Of a DNA stretch of 64,000 nucleotides, positions 43,811 through 52,840 are shown piece after piece (within the stretch, counting starts at the first letter, position 1; each line of letters starts with the position of its first letter). The DNA comes from an uncultured Chitinophagaceae bacterium. GTDB lineage: Bacteria > Bacteroidota > Bacteroidia > Chitinophagales > Chitinophagaceae. Below the pieces are notes generated by a model. The model had not been told where the DNA came from and ran no database searches. It saw only the letters and a list, made by a program, of their open reading frames with translations. The translations under genes and the position numbers were made by a program. The stretch covers positions 124,001-188,000 of the forward strand of contig CALCII010000013.1 in the NCBI GenBank assembly GCA_937907395.1. Direction: 5' to 3'.

Positions 43811-44665
43811 GTGATTTTTCGGTTAACCTTCACATCTATTTTTATCTTCTGTATTTACTCAATCAGTGCAGGTCAGGATTTTTATGGGCAGTGGGAAGGA
43901 CATATGCGTTTGTCAGGCGGACGAAAGGGAACAGCAATGAATATCCGTTTAGAATTGATTGAAAGCGGATCGGTGATTTACGGAATCTTGTATTCCAGAG
44001 GAGTTTCAAATCAAACCGTATACGGATGTGATTATTTTATCCAGGGAGTGAGAAATGGTGATAGAATTAAATTGGAAAACACTTCGCTCCAAAGGAATGT
44101 CAATGTACCGGTGCAGGAATGTGGCAATTTTGAGTCTTTAGAACTGAGGTTGAAATCTGATAGTACAGCAACTGCTACCTGGAGATGGTCTGATGCCAGA
44201 GTTTTTCCTTTTGCATTATTCAGGAATGATTCAGTTGTTTCGTTTTCGGCAGAGGAAGAAATTTCTGAAGAGTTTAAAAAACGTGCTTTTCGTTTTGACT
44301 CTTTGGGAATTGTACTTGAGCCGGCTTATCGTTTCAGGCAATACATCGAAAGTGTATCGGTTCAAGAGAAAAACATTTCCATTGAACTTTACCCGGTTGA
44401 TAGTATACACAACGATTCAATAAGCGTATACCTGAATGATGAAGTGGTTGTGACGCCTGTTTCCATTGCTCAAAAACCGCTCAGAGTTAAACTGGTTTTG
44501 CCGGAAAATGGGGTTATGGAATTGGTGCTGGTAAATGAATCTGTCATCAATCCGAAAACAAGAATCAGGGTGGTAATGAAAACATCGGAGCATTTTTCGG
44601 AACGTATTGTGACATGTACAGGGGCACAAAACCCATTATGGATTATAGAATATAAAAATGAATAG
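43811..44665 (+). CDS. Exported protein of unknown function
   Basis: A 284-residue protein with a signal peptide (FTSIFIFCIYSISAGQ). The N-terminal half (DFYGQWEGHMRLSGG, SVIYGILYSRG) looks like a small beta-sandwich or lipocalin-like domain often seen in exported Bacteroidota proteins. The second half is also beta-rich (SIHNDSISVYLNDEVV). The start is GTG at 43811. I do not recognise a named family. Confidence 0.7.
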   Translation: MIFRLTFTSIFIFCIYSISAGQDFYGQWEGHMRLSGGRKGTAMNIRLELIESGSVIYGILYSRGVSNQTVYGCDYFIQGVRNGDRIKLENTSLQRNVNVPVQECGNFESLELRLKSDSTATATWRWSDARVFPFALFRNDSVVSFSAEEEISEEFKKRAFRFDSLGIVLEPAYRFRQYIESVSVQEKNISIELYPVDSIHNDSISVYLNDEVVVTPVSIAQKPLRVKLVLPENGVMELVLVNESVINPKTRIRVVMKTSEHFSERIVTCTGAQNPLWIIEYKNE

Positions 44666-44686
44666 AAATTCATTTGCTGTTTGACC

Positions 44687-44694
44687 TATCTTTG
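44687..44694 (+). promoter_or_regulatory. -7 box for the proline dehydrogenase gene
   Basis: TATCTTTG, 19 bases before the ATG at 44714. It lies downstream of the first in-frame methionine (44681), so it decides the start in favour of 44714. Confidence 0.55.
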
Positions 44695-44713
44695 TATCCT
44701 AACGATTGTTCCT

Positions 44714-45946
44714 ATGTCGACTTTCAATTCTGTCTCCTTCGATAATACAGCGAACGCATTCGAATACAAGACAAACCCTCAGCTTAAAAAAGCCCATTTC
44801 CTATTTTCTTTCATGAGCCACAACTGGCTGGTAAAAATCGGCACCCGTATCACCCCTTGGGCGATCAATGCAGGACTGCCTGTGAAAGGATTGATTCGTA
44901 AAACTTTGTTTTCCCAATTCATTGGTGGAGAAACCTTACAGGAAACCGCAAAAGTGGCCGACCTCCTGGAAAAATTCAATGTACAGGTGATTCTGGACTA
45001 TGGAGTGGAAGGTGGAGATTATGGCGAAGCAGAAAAAGATCATTCCCGTGATGAATTCATTCGTGTGATTAATTATGCTTCCACCCAGCCCAATATTCCG
45101 TTCATGAGTATCAAGGTAACGGGTATTGTGCGTACAGCTCTGTTGGAAAAAATGAATGATCAGATGAATTTACTCAAGGGTTCCCTGATCAAACGTTATG
45201 AGGCCACACTGGAGCTGCTTACCACAGATGAACGGGCCGAATGGCAAAGGGTATGGGACCGGATGATGATGATTTGTCAAACCGCAGCCGAGAAAAATGT
45301 AGGTGTGCTCATTGATGCAGAAGAAACCTGGATTACCGATCCTGTGGATGCATTAACCACCCTCATGATGGATCATTTCAATAAAACCAAAGCGGTGGTT
45401 TATAACACGGCCCAGCTGTATCGCCATGATCGGTTACAGTTCCTTCGTGATTGTCATGAAGCTGCTTTGCAACGCAATTTTATTTTGGGGATGAAACTGG
45501 TTCGGGGAGCTTATATGGAAAAGGAACGCAACCGTGCAGCAGAACATGGGTATCCATCACCCATTCAGCCCGATAAAGAAAGCAGCGACCGTGATTATGA
45601 TGATTCTGTTCGGTTCTGCATAGAAAATATTGATCGTGTAGCCACCATCGTTGCCACACATAACGAGCAGAGCAATATGCTGGCGGCTCAGTTACTGCAC
45701 GAAAAAGGATTGCCCCACAATCATAAACACGTGCATTTCAGTCAGCTCTATGGTATGAGTGATAATATCACATTCAACCTGGCCAAAACCGGGTACAATG
45801 TGAGCAAATACCTGCCTTTCGGACCAATAAAAGATGTTGTTCCTTACCTGATGCGCAGGGCACAGGAAAACACATCGGTATCCGGACAAACAGGCCGTGA
45901 ACTGGGGCTGATCGAAAAAGAACTGAAACGCAGGGCCCTGCTCTGA
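44714..45946 (+). CDS. Proline dehydrogenase
   Basis: A 410-residue FAD-dependent proline dehydrogenase (PRODH barrel) oxidising proline to pyrroline-5-carboxylate. Motifs include GVLIDAEETWITDPVD, GMKLVRGAYMEKER, VATHNEQSNML and YLPFGPIKDVVPYLMRR. The form is the single-domain eukaryote/Bacteroidota type, without the aldehyde dehydrogenase part. The start at 44714 is preferred because the promoter box lies between it and the earlier methionine. Confidence 0.92.
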   Translation: MSTFNSVSFDNTANAFEYKTNPQLKKAHFLFSFMSHNWLVKIGTRITPWAINAGLPVKGLIRKTLFSQFIGGETLQETAKVADLLEKFNVQVILDYGVEGGDYGEAEKDHSRDEFIRVINYASTQPNIPFMSIKVTGIVRTALLEKMNDQMNLLKGSLIKRYEATLELLTTDERAEWQRVWDRMMMICQTAAEKNVGVLIDAEETWITDPVDALTTLMMDHFNKTKAVVYNTAQLYRHDRLQFLRDCHEAALQRNFILGMKLVRGAYMEKERNRAAEHGYPSPIQPDKESSDRDYDDSVRFCIENIDRVATIVATHNEQSNMLAAQLLHEKGLPHNHKHVHFSQLYGMSDNITFNLAKTGYNVSKYLPFGPIKDVVPYLMRRAQENTSVSGQTGRELGLIEKELKRRALL

Positions 45947-46031
45947 GCCAACAGGGAACTTTTCATTCACATGCTTCTCACATTGGAGTGAAACCGTGAA
46001 ACCCGGTTGAGACTTTCAGTAACTTGCGCCC

Positions 46032-46826
46032 ATGCAGCAATATCAGCAATTACTTCAGCATATACTGGATCAGGGAACGCAAAAGACAGATCGTACCGGC
46101 ACCGGCACCACCAGTGTGTTTGGTTACCAGATGCGGTTTGACCTCAGCAAAGGATTCCCCCTGGTGACCACCAAGAAAGTACATCTCCGCAGCATCATTC
46201 ATGAATTGCTCTGGTTTCTGAAAGGTGAAACCAATATCAAATACCTGAAGGAGAATGGCGTTAGTATCTGGGACGAGTGGGCCGATGAAAACGGTGAACT
46301 GGGGCCTGTTTATGGAAAACAATGGCGTAGTTGGGAAGGAGCCAATGGAGTGGTGGTAGACCAGGTGAAAGACCTGATTGATCAGATCAAAAAGAATCCC
46401 GACAGCCGCCGTCTCATCATCAGTGCATGGAATGTGGCCGATTTGCCAAAGATGGCACTGATGCCCTGCCACACGATTTTTCAATTTTATGTGGCCAATG
46501 GTAAATTAAGTTGCCAGTTGTATCAACGCAGCGCCGATGTGTTTTTAGGTGTGCCGTTTAATATTGCCTCTTATGCATTGCTTACACTCATGATTGCACA
46601 GGTATGTGATTTAGAGCCGGGCGATTTCGTTCATACGTTTGGGGATGTGCATATTTACAGTAATCACATGGAGCAGGTGCAATTGCAACTCAGCAGAGAG
46701 CCTTATCCATTACCAACCATGAAACTGAACAAAGACGTAAAAGATATTTTTGAATTTAAGTTTGAAGACTTCACATTGGAGAACTATCAATGTCATCCTG
46801 CGATTAAAGCACCCGTTGCTGTGTAA
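46032..46826 (+). CDS. thyA: Thymidylate synthase
   Basis: A 264-residue ThyA making dTMP from dUMP with methylene-tetrahydrofolate. Motifs are RTGTGTTSVFG, ELLWFLKGETN, the catalytic ALMPCHTIFQFYV, QRSADVFLGVPFNIASYA and FVHTFGDVHIYSNH. Full length. It lies 73 bases before folA, the gene that regenerates its cofactor, so the pair is functionally linked. Confidence 0.96.
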   Translation: MQQYQQLLQHILDQGTQKTDRTGTGTTSVFGYQMRFDLSKGFPLVTTKKVHLRSIIHELLWFLKGETNIKYLKENGVSIWDEWADENGELGPVYGKQWRSWEGANGVVVDQVKDLIDQIKKNPDSRRLIISAWNVADLPKMALMPCHTIFQFYVANGKLSCQLYQRSADVFLGVPFNIASYALLTLMIAQVCDLEPGDFVHTFGDVHIYSNHMEQVQLQLSREPYPLPTMKLNKDVKDIFEFKFEDFTLENYQCHPAIKAPVAV

Positions 46827-46899
46827 GGTGAAGTTATTTTATAACAGCTATGTGTGGAGTTGAATATTCGGCTCTTGTTCGTGGCTCAATTTTATTTGT

Positions 46900-47412
46900 A
46901 TGCTCATTTCTCATATTGTTGCTGCTTCTACCAATAATGCTATTGGAAAAAATAACCAGTTGTTATGGCATCTGCCTATTGATCTGAAGTTTTTTAAAAA
47001 TACAACCTGGGCCATGCCGGTGGTGATGGGACGAAAAACATTTGAAGCACTGGGCAATAAACCGTTGATGGGTCGACATAACATTATTATCTCCCGACAA
47101 AACGGATTGCAATCGGATTACGAAAATGTTGAATTCGCTTCCACGCTGGAAGAAGGCATTGAAAAAGCGAAAGCAACCGGTTCTAAAGAAATCTTCATTG
47201 GCGGTGGTGCAGAAGTGTATGCACAGGCGATGAGTATCTGCAACAGAATCTATCTCACCCGTGTGCATGCTCATTTTGAAGCCGATGCATTTTATCCGGA
47301 ACTGAATGTGGAGGAGTGGACGTTGAAGCAAAGTACCGATTTCCCTGCCGACGAGAAACATGCATACTCCTTTTCCATCCAGGTATGGGAACGCAAGAGC
47401 AATCATTTGTAA
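46900..47412 (+). CDS. folA: Dihydrofolate reductase
   Basis: A 170-residue DHFR: ISHIVAASTNNAIGKNNQLLWHLPIDLKFF with the substrate-binding acidic residue, VVMGRKTFEALG, and IFIGGGAEVYAQA. It reduces dihydrofolate made by ThyA. The next gene begins 10 bases later. Confidence 0.96.
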   Translation: MLISHIVAASTNNAIGKNNQLLWHLPIDLKFFKNTTWAMPVVMGRKTFEALGNKPLMGRHNIIISRQNGLQSDYENVEFASTLEEGIEKAKATGSKEIFIGGGAEVYAQAMSICNRIYLTRVHAHFEADAFYPELNVEEWTLKQSTDFPADEKHAYSFSIQVWERKSNHL

Positions 47413-47422
47413 TCTTTCCTGC

Positions 47423-48220
47423 ATGTATTCATCTGTACAACTGGCCCTGAAATATATCAACTATTGGATCCATGCATCCAATGGAAAAGGACATGGGGTG
47501 CATTCGCCGTTTGTATTTGAATTGATTACCAAAGTATTCAATAACCGGGCTACAGATCCTTCTTTTAAGCAAATCGAAGCCATCCGCACAGCCCTGCTTT
47601 CATCAGGTGAAGTCTTGCAGGTGGAAGACTTTGGTGCCGGTTCGGCTACAGGTCTCCGTAAACAACGACCCGTACAGCAGATTGCTGCCACATCGCTGAA
47701 GAAACCCAAATATGCCCGGCTGTTGTACCGGTTGGTGGAGTATTTCCGTCCGGCAACTGTGTTGGAGTTGGGTACGTCTCTGGGTACAACCACGCTGTAC
47801 CTTGCAAAAGCACAGGGCAACCGGCCTGTGATTACCCTGGAAGGATCAGTTGCAATTGCCGAAGTGGCCCGGCGGAATTTTGATCAGCTGGGTTTGCAAA
47901 ATGTGCAGTTGATCAGGGGGAATTTTGATGAAACACTTGTTTCGGTTATACAAACCCAACCGCAGCTTGATTTTGTGTATATAGACGGTAATCATCGCAA
48001 AGAACCCACGCTCCGGTATTTTGACCAGTTGCTGTCTGTTTCAACCACACAATCTGTATTTGTTTTTGATGATATTCACTGGAGCAGGGAGATGGAAGAA
48101 GCATGGGAAACCATTAAAGCACATCCTTCTGTTACGCTTACGATAGATTTATTCTTCATCGGACTGGTTTTCTTCCGTCCGCAACAATTGCAGAAAGAAC
48201 ATTTTGTAATTCGCTTCTGA
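47423..48220 (+). CDS. Class I SAM-dependent methyltransferase (O-methyltransferase-like)
   Basis: About 265 residues. The Rossmann fold has TVLELGTSLGTTTLYLA as SAM motif I, then VITLEGSVAIAEVA and LDFVYIDGNHRKEPTLRYFD, as in catechol-type O-methyltransferases. The N-terminus has HSPFVFELITKVF, typical of a conserved Bacteroidota group. The substrate is unknown. The ATG at 47423 is chosen because the longer frame overlaps folA by 53 bases. Confidence 0.83.
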   Translation: MYSSVQLALKYINYWIHASNGKGHGVHSPFVFELITKVFNNRATDPSFKQIEAIRTALLSSGEVLQVEDFGAGSATGLRKQRPVQQIAATSLKKPKYARLLYRLVEYFRPATVLELGTSLGTTTLYLAKAQGNRPVITLEGSVAIAEVARRNFDQLGLQNVQLIRGNFDETLVSVIQTQPQLDFVYIDGNHRKEPTLRYFDQLLSVSTTQSVFVFDDIHWSREMEEAWETIKAHPSVTLTIDLFFIGLVFFRPQQLQKEHFVIRF

Positions 48221-48269
48221 TGCTGGCTGTTTTAGCGTACCTTTATGCAGATCTAAATCCTACTCACAC

Positions 48270-49373
48270 ATGACAATAGGCGTCCTGAAGGAACCTGCGT
48301 TTGAGACCCGTGTTTCCTTGTTGCCCGAAGCAGTGGCAGTTTTAGTAAAAAAGAATATTACAGTACTTATAGAATCAGGTGCAGGCGATAAAGCTTTTGC
48401 AACAGATGCAGATTATACAAAAGCAGGTGCTGCTGTAAAATCTGCAGATGAAGTAAAGCAGTCGTCAGATGTATTGCTCTGTATTCACAAGGACTCTGTT
48501 GCTGACGTTAGTAATAAAATTCTCATTGGTGTATACCAGCCATTAACGCAGCCGGAACTGATGCAGCAATGGGCAGCGAACGGACTTTCTGTTTTTTCAA
48601 TGGATATGCTTCCCCGCACCACCCGTGCACAAAGTATGGATGTGTTGAGTTCACAAGCGAATATTGCCGGTTACAAAGCTGTGTTATTAGCAGCCACTAA
48701 GTATGGGCGTTATTTCCCCATGTTTATGACTGCAGCCGGAAGTATTGCTCCGGCTAAAGTATTAATTCTGGGTGCTGGTGTGGCAGGATTGCAGGCGATT
48801 GCCACTTCCAGAAGGTTGGGAGCCGTGGTGGAAGTATTTGATACACGTCCGGCTGTAAAAGAAGAGGTAATGAGTCTGGGTGCCAAATTTGTAGAAGTGG
48901 AAGGTGCCGCCGATGCCAGCAAAGCAGGCGGGTATGCAGTAGAACAATCTGATGAATATAAGCAGCGCCAACAGCAACGCATAGCCGAAGCAGCGGTGAA
49001 AGCGGATATCATTATTACAACGGCGCAGATTCCCGGTAAGAAAGCGCCGGTACTGATAACTGAAGAAACATTAAAGCAAATGCGTCACGGAAGCGTGATC
49101 ATTGACATTGCCGCTGCAACCGGTGGTAATACGCCTTTTACAAAAAATAATGAAACGGTTGTATACAATGGTGTAACCATTATTGGTGACAGCAACCTGC
49201 CGGCTTCCATGCCCAGTGATGCCAGTAAGCTGTATGGAAAGAATATTTTAAACTTCCTGCAATTGGTTCTTACAAAAGAAGGAACGATCAATCTCAATTT
49301 TGAAGATGACCTGGTGAAAGGTTGTTGCATCACACATGGCGGTGCTATTGTGCATGAACGTATGAAATCATAA
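48270..49373 (+). CDS. pntAa: Proton-translocating NAD(P) transhydrogenase, alpha subunit part 1
   Basis: A 367-residue NAD(H)-binding soluble part (domain I): GVLKEPAFETRVSLLPEAV at the start, GAGVAGLQAIATSRRLGAVVEVFD as the nucleotide site, and GSVIIDIAAATGGN. The enzyme couples hydride transfer between NADH and NADP+ to proton flow. The alpha chain is split into two genes here, as in many bacteria, with pntAb 24 bases downstream. Confidence 0.93.
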   Translation: MTIGVLKEPAFETRVSLLPEAVAVLVKKNITVLIESGAGDKAFATDADYTKAGAAVKSADEVKQSSDVLLCIHKDSVADVSNKILIGVYQPLTQPELMQQWAANGLSVFSMDMLPRTTRAQSMDVLSSQANIAGYKAVLLAATKYGRYFPMFMTAAGSIAPAKVLILGAGVAGLQAIATSRRLGAVVEVFDTRPAVKEEVMSLGAKFVEVEGAADASKAGGYAVEQSDEYKQRQQQRIAEAAVKADIIITTAQIPGKKAPVLITEETLKQMRHGSVIIDIAAATGGNTPFTKNNETVVYNGVTIIGDSNLPASMPSDASKLYGKNILNFLQLVLTKEGTINLNFEDDLVKGCCITHGGAIVHERMKS

Positions 49374-49397
49374 GAACAAACTTTAAATAACTATCTG

Positions 49398-49706
49398 ATG
49401 GAACAGATCCTGAACTTTTTTTCAACACACCAGCAAATGATTTATATCGTTGTGCTCATGGTGTTTGTAGGTATCGAAGTAATTGGTCGTGTGCCGGCTG
49501 TATTGCATACACCTTTGATGAGTGGTGCCAATGCCATTCATGGTGTGGTGATCATTGGAGCTATTATTGTTATGGGGAAGGCGGAAGGTGATAATTACCT
49601 GGCATTAACGTTGGGTTTTATTGCAGTAATCCTGGGTACGCTCAATGTGGTGGGTGGTTTTGTGGTAACCGATCGTATGCTGGAAATGTTTAAGAAGAAA
49701 AAATAA
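49398..49706 (+). CDS. pntAb: NAD(P) transhydrogenase, alpha subunit part 2 (membrane)
   Basis: A 102-residue membrane part of the alpha chain with three helices (about 13-33, 44-62, 68-92) and the conserved VPAVLHTPLMSGANAIHGVVIIGA. It forms part of the proton path with PntB. It lies between the two large subunit genes in one operon. Confidence 0.93.
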   Translation: MEQILNFFSTHQQMIYIVVLMVFVGIEVIGRVPAVLHTPLMSGANAIHGVVIIGAIIVMGKAEGDNYLALTLGFIAVILGTLNVVGGFVVTDRMLEMFKKKK

Positions 49707-49749
49707 TTGATCATAGAAGAACCTGGTTCTTTAAGCTGAATTTTTTGTT

Positions 49750-51177
49750 ATGGAAATGAATCTACTCATCATTGCCTATTTGATTGCATCAGTTACGTTT
49801 ATCCTTGGGTTAAAGATGCTGTCTAATCCTGCTACCGCACGTAAAGGAAACCTGGTGGCAGCAGGTGGCATGTCGCTCGCCATTTTTGCAACAATTTTTT
49901 TATATAAAGAAGAAGGGGAAGGCCTGCACAATTACGGATGGATTTTTTCCGGTTTGATTATTGGCTCTGTGGTGGGAACACTCGCTGCTAAAAAAGTGAA
50001 GATGACGGCTATGCCGCAAATGGTGAGTTTGTTCAATGGCATGGGGGGCGCTTGTGCGGCATTGATTTCATTGGTTGAATTTGATCACCTGGTTCGTCAT
50101 TATGATCCGGCAAACCTTAGTTTCTTTTCTGATCTTGACGGAACAACTTTGTTGGTGATTATGGCCGGGTTGATTATTGGTTCAGTTTCATTTGCTGGTA
50201 GTATGATTGCATGGGGCAAACTGGACGGACGAATCAAAGATATTTCATTCAAAGGCCAGCAGGTGTTAAGCCTGTTGTTAATGGCTGTGGTACTCGGACT
50301 AACCGCTTATATTCTCATTGCCCGTCCCGATGAAATTGAAATTTTATTCTACACAGTTTTTGCCTTATCACTCATTTACGGTGTATTCTTTGTAATGCCG
50401 ATTGGTGGTGCCGATATGCCGGTGGTGATTTCATTACTCAACTCTTTTACAGGTGTTGCGGCTGCATGTGGTGGGTTCCTCTATGATAACAAAGCCATGC
50501 TTACAGGTGGTATATTGGTAGGTGCGGCAGGAACCTTGCTTACCATTCTCATGTGTAAAGCTATGAATCGTTCTTTGTTGAATGTATTGATTGGAAACTT
50601 CGGAGGTGGTGCTGCCAAAAGCGGCGGTGGCACAGGAGCCCAGCAAACACATAAAGAAATTTCTTTGAGTGATACAGCGGTATTGCTGGCTTATTCGCAC
50701 AAAGTATTTATTGTGCCCGGTTATGGTTTGGCTGTAGCACAGGCACAACATGCCTGTCATGAATTGGAAAAACTATTATCAGAAAAAGGGGTGGATGTAA
50801 AATATGCTATCCATCCGGTTGCTGGTCGCATGCCCGGTCATATGAATGTACTGCTTGCAGAGGCAGATGTTAGCTATGACAATTTGCTGGAAATGGAACA
50901 GGCCAATGAAGAATTTTCCAATACAGATGTGGTATTGATTCTTGGTGCAAATGATGTGGTGAACCCTGCTGCCAAAACAGACCCCTCTTCTCCCATATAC
51001 GGAATGCCGATTCTTGACGTAGAACTGGCTAAGAATGTAATCGTGAACAAGCGTAGTATGAAGCCGGGCTATGCAGGTATTGAGAATGACTTGTTCTTCC
51101 GCCCCAAAACATCGATGCTGTTTGGTGATAGCAAGAAAGTATTGCAGGATCTGATTACAGAAGTGAAAAATTTATAA
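49750..51177 (+). CDS. pntB: NAD(P) transhydrogenase, beta subunit
   Basis: A 475-residue subunit. The N-terminal half is membrane helices (MVSLFNGMGGACAALISLVE). The C-terminal NADP-binding domain III has VFIVPGYGLAVAQAQH, HPVAGRMPGHMNVLLAEADV and VLILGANDVVNPAA. Last gene of the pntAa-pntAb-pntB set; it precedes the AT-rich accessory cassette. Confidence 0.95.
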   Translation: MEMNLLIIAYLIASVTFILGLKMLSNPATARKGNLVAAGGMSLAIFATIFLYKEEGEGLHNYGWIFSGLIIGSVVGTLAAKKVKMTAMPQMVSLFNGMGGACAALISLVEFDHLVRHYDPANLSFFSDLDGTTLLVIMAGLIIGSVSFAGSMIAWGKLDGRIKDISFKGQQVLSLLLMAVVLGLTAYILIARPDEIEILFYTVFALSLIYGVFFVMPIGGADMPVVISLLNSFTGVAAACGGFLYDNKAMLTGGILVGAAGTLLTILMCKAMNRSLLNVLIGNFGGGAAKSGGGTGAQQTHKEISLSDTAVLLAYSHKVFIVPGYGLAVAQAQHACHELEKLLSEKGVDVKYAIHPVAGRMPGHMNVLLAEADVSYDNLLEMEQANEEFSNTDVVLILGANDVVNPAAKTDPSSPIYGMPILDVELAKNVIVNKRSMKPGYAGIENDLFFRPKTSMLFGDSKKVLQDLITEVKNL

Positions 51178-51271
51178 GTCATTCATTATTAGGAATATTT
51201 GACTTGGATAAGGTGAATAAACCTTTGTAAAGGCTTTTGATTAATAACTTATTTAAAACTAAATTATTTAG

Positions 51272-51279
51272 TATATTTG
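51272..51279 (+). promoter_or_regulatory. -7 box of the accessory cassette
   Basis: TATATTTG fits TAnnTTTG and lies 16 bases before the ATG at 51296, in a very AT-rich leader. Confidence 0.45.
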
Positions 51280-51295
51280 TTTTAAATCAATCGAA

Positions 51296-51883
51296 ATGAA
51301 AAAAGTTGATAATAGGAGAGATATTCTATTACTCCTTCTTTATAGCCCTGGCTCAAATAATCAATTCAATGAAAGTATAATAGGTAGGACTCGTATAATA
51401 AAGATGGTTTTTCTTTTTAAGAATGAAGTATGGAAAAAGTTTAAGAATAATATTGAGCTAGAAGATGAAAATATCTATAAGTTTTTCCCTTGGAATTATG
51501 GCCCGTTTTCCTCAGAAATATATGATGATCTTACATTTTTTACATTAAGAGGTTTTATTGAAGTTACTCCTTCAGTTCAAGAAACTATAATTGAGTCAGT
51601 AGAGGAATGGAACTTTTGGAAGTCCAAGTATAACAATCAGGAGAGCGACGAAATTGAAGAATATCAAGAAGAAGACTTTAAATTGTCGCAAAAGGGTGAA
51701 GCCTTTACTAAAGAATTGTATGATTCACTTTCAAACAATCAGAAAAATATTTTAAAAGAGTTTAAGGCACGCATTTCAACAATGCCGCTTAGGGCTTTAT
51801 TAAGATATGTTTATAGGACATACCCAACCCAAACCACAAATTCAGTAATAAAGGATGAGATTCTTGGAAATAAATCTGAGTGA
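51296..51883 (+). CDS. Panacea/YwgA-like protein
   Basis: A 195-residue protein with GRTRIIKMVFLFKNEVWKKF followed by FFPWNYGPFSSEIYDDL and LRGFIEVT. This is the layout of YwgA/Panacea (DUF4065-like) proteins, which often serve as antitoxins or phage-linked regulators. The C-terminal part is helical (RALLRYVYRTYP). It leads a four-gene AT-rich group with overlapping ends, so it may be the regulator or antidote of that group. Family assignment is by pattern only. Confidence 0.6.
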   Translation: MKKVDNRRDILLLLLYSPGSNNQFNESIIGRTRIIKMVFLFKNEVWKKFKNNIELEDENIYKFFPWNYGPFSSEIYDDLTFFTLRGFIEVTPSVQETIIESVEEWNFWKSKYNNQESDEIEEYQEEDFKLSQKGEAFTKELYDSLSNNQKNILKEFKARISTMPLRALLRYVYRTYPTQTTNSVIKDEILGNKSE

Positions 51884-52403
51884 TTTTTTTAGCTCACTTG
51901 GTATTGCATCAATAGTTATTCCATTGCTTCAGCTAGCAATCGGGGGAATTCCTACAACTTTAAAAAGATGGTTTACTGACAAGAATGATTTTAGTAAAAG
52001 AGTAAATCAACTAATTGAGAAAAAGAATGAAGAAATTTGTATTCTTCTTTATAGGATATTCGACAGAGGTTTGAATACTGATATTTCTCTTAGGGGTCAG
52101 ATGCCTGAGCATCCTGATTTAATTTATTTATATCATAAAGAACTTTATAATCTTCAACTGAATATTAAAAAATTTGAAAAACTATACTTCATTTATAAAT
52201 TATTAAATAGAGTTCTTTTATTTATTTCAATCCTTGGTATAGTTTTGTTCCTTCTTGTTTTTATTAAGTCTATCTCTCAATACGTATTACTTTTATGTAT
52301 TTTTTTAATAATAATTGAAATAGTTGTTATCTATTTAATGTATATAAAGGTTGAAGCTCTAGAAGAGTTAGAGTATATAGAAAGCAACAAAAAAGCAATA
52401 TGA
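51855..52403 (+). CDS. Membrane protein of unknown function
   Basis: A 182-residue protein with one hydrophobic segment near the N-terminus (about 15-32) and two at the C-terminal side (about 115-137 and 142-165), with a charged cytoplasmic-looking middle. It overlaps the previous gene by 29 bases and the next by 4 (ATGA). No family recognised. In a defence cassette it could be the membrane effector, but that is inference. Confidence 0.65.
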   Translation: MRFLEINLSDFFSSLGIASIVIPLLQLAIGGIPTTLKRWFTDKNDFSKRVNQLIEKKNEEICILLYRIFDRGLNTDISLRGQMPEHPDLIYLYHKELYNLQLNIKKFEKLYFIYKLLNRVLLFISILGIVLFLLVFIKSISQYVLLLCIFLIIIEIVVIYLMYIKVEALEELEYIESNKKAI

Positions 52404-52840
52404 AGATTACTGAGATTGATTTAGTGAAAAAACTATCTAGGCATTTAGGTAGAAAAGGATATGATGTTTTTCTTGAGATTCCAAATATGGGTCAAAGTGC
52501 GGATGTGGTTGCTCAAAAGGGAAGATGGATAACTATAACAGAAGTGAAATTGTCAAATTGGACTAGGGCACTCAGTCAATGTAAAAATCATGAGGTTATT
52601 GCTGACTATATATATATAACAGTTGCGACAAAAAAAGTATCCGAAAGGTTGGTTGTTGAAGCAGAAAGACGTGGCTATGGAATCATTCATTATAATGACA
52701 AAACACAAAGATTTACTATTTTATTAAAGGCTTCAATTAATAGACGAATCTGGAAGCCTCAAAGAAAGATTTTTTTGAAAAAATTAAATACGATAAAAAA
52801 TGCCTATTCAACATTGGATGACTTTTGGAACGTTTGCTGA
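52400..52840 (+). CDS. PD-(D/E)XK (VRR-NUC/MmcB-like) nuclease-fold protein
   Basis: A 146-residue protein with a restriction-endonuclease-like core: KKLSRHLGRKGYDVFLEIPN, Asp in SADVVAQ, and E-x-K in ITITEVKLS, followed by a helix with SQCKNH. The motif set looks catalytically complete. The C-terminus is basic (RRIWKPQRKIFLKK). It overlaps the next gene by up to 41 bases, which argues for a joint function. Confidence 0.7.
   Translation: MKITEIDLVKKLSRHLGRKGYDVFLEIPNMGQSADVVAQKGRWITITEVKLSNWTRALSQCKNHEVIADYIYITVATKKVSERLVVEAERRGYGIIHYNDKTQRFTILLKASINRRIWKPQRKIFLKKLNTIKNAYSTLDDFWNVC

Noticed and set aside
46963..47460. Long minus-strand frame opposite folA
   Set aside because: Shadow of the dihydrofolate reductase gene, with no family features.
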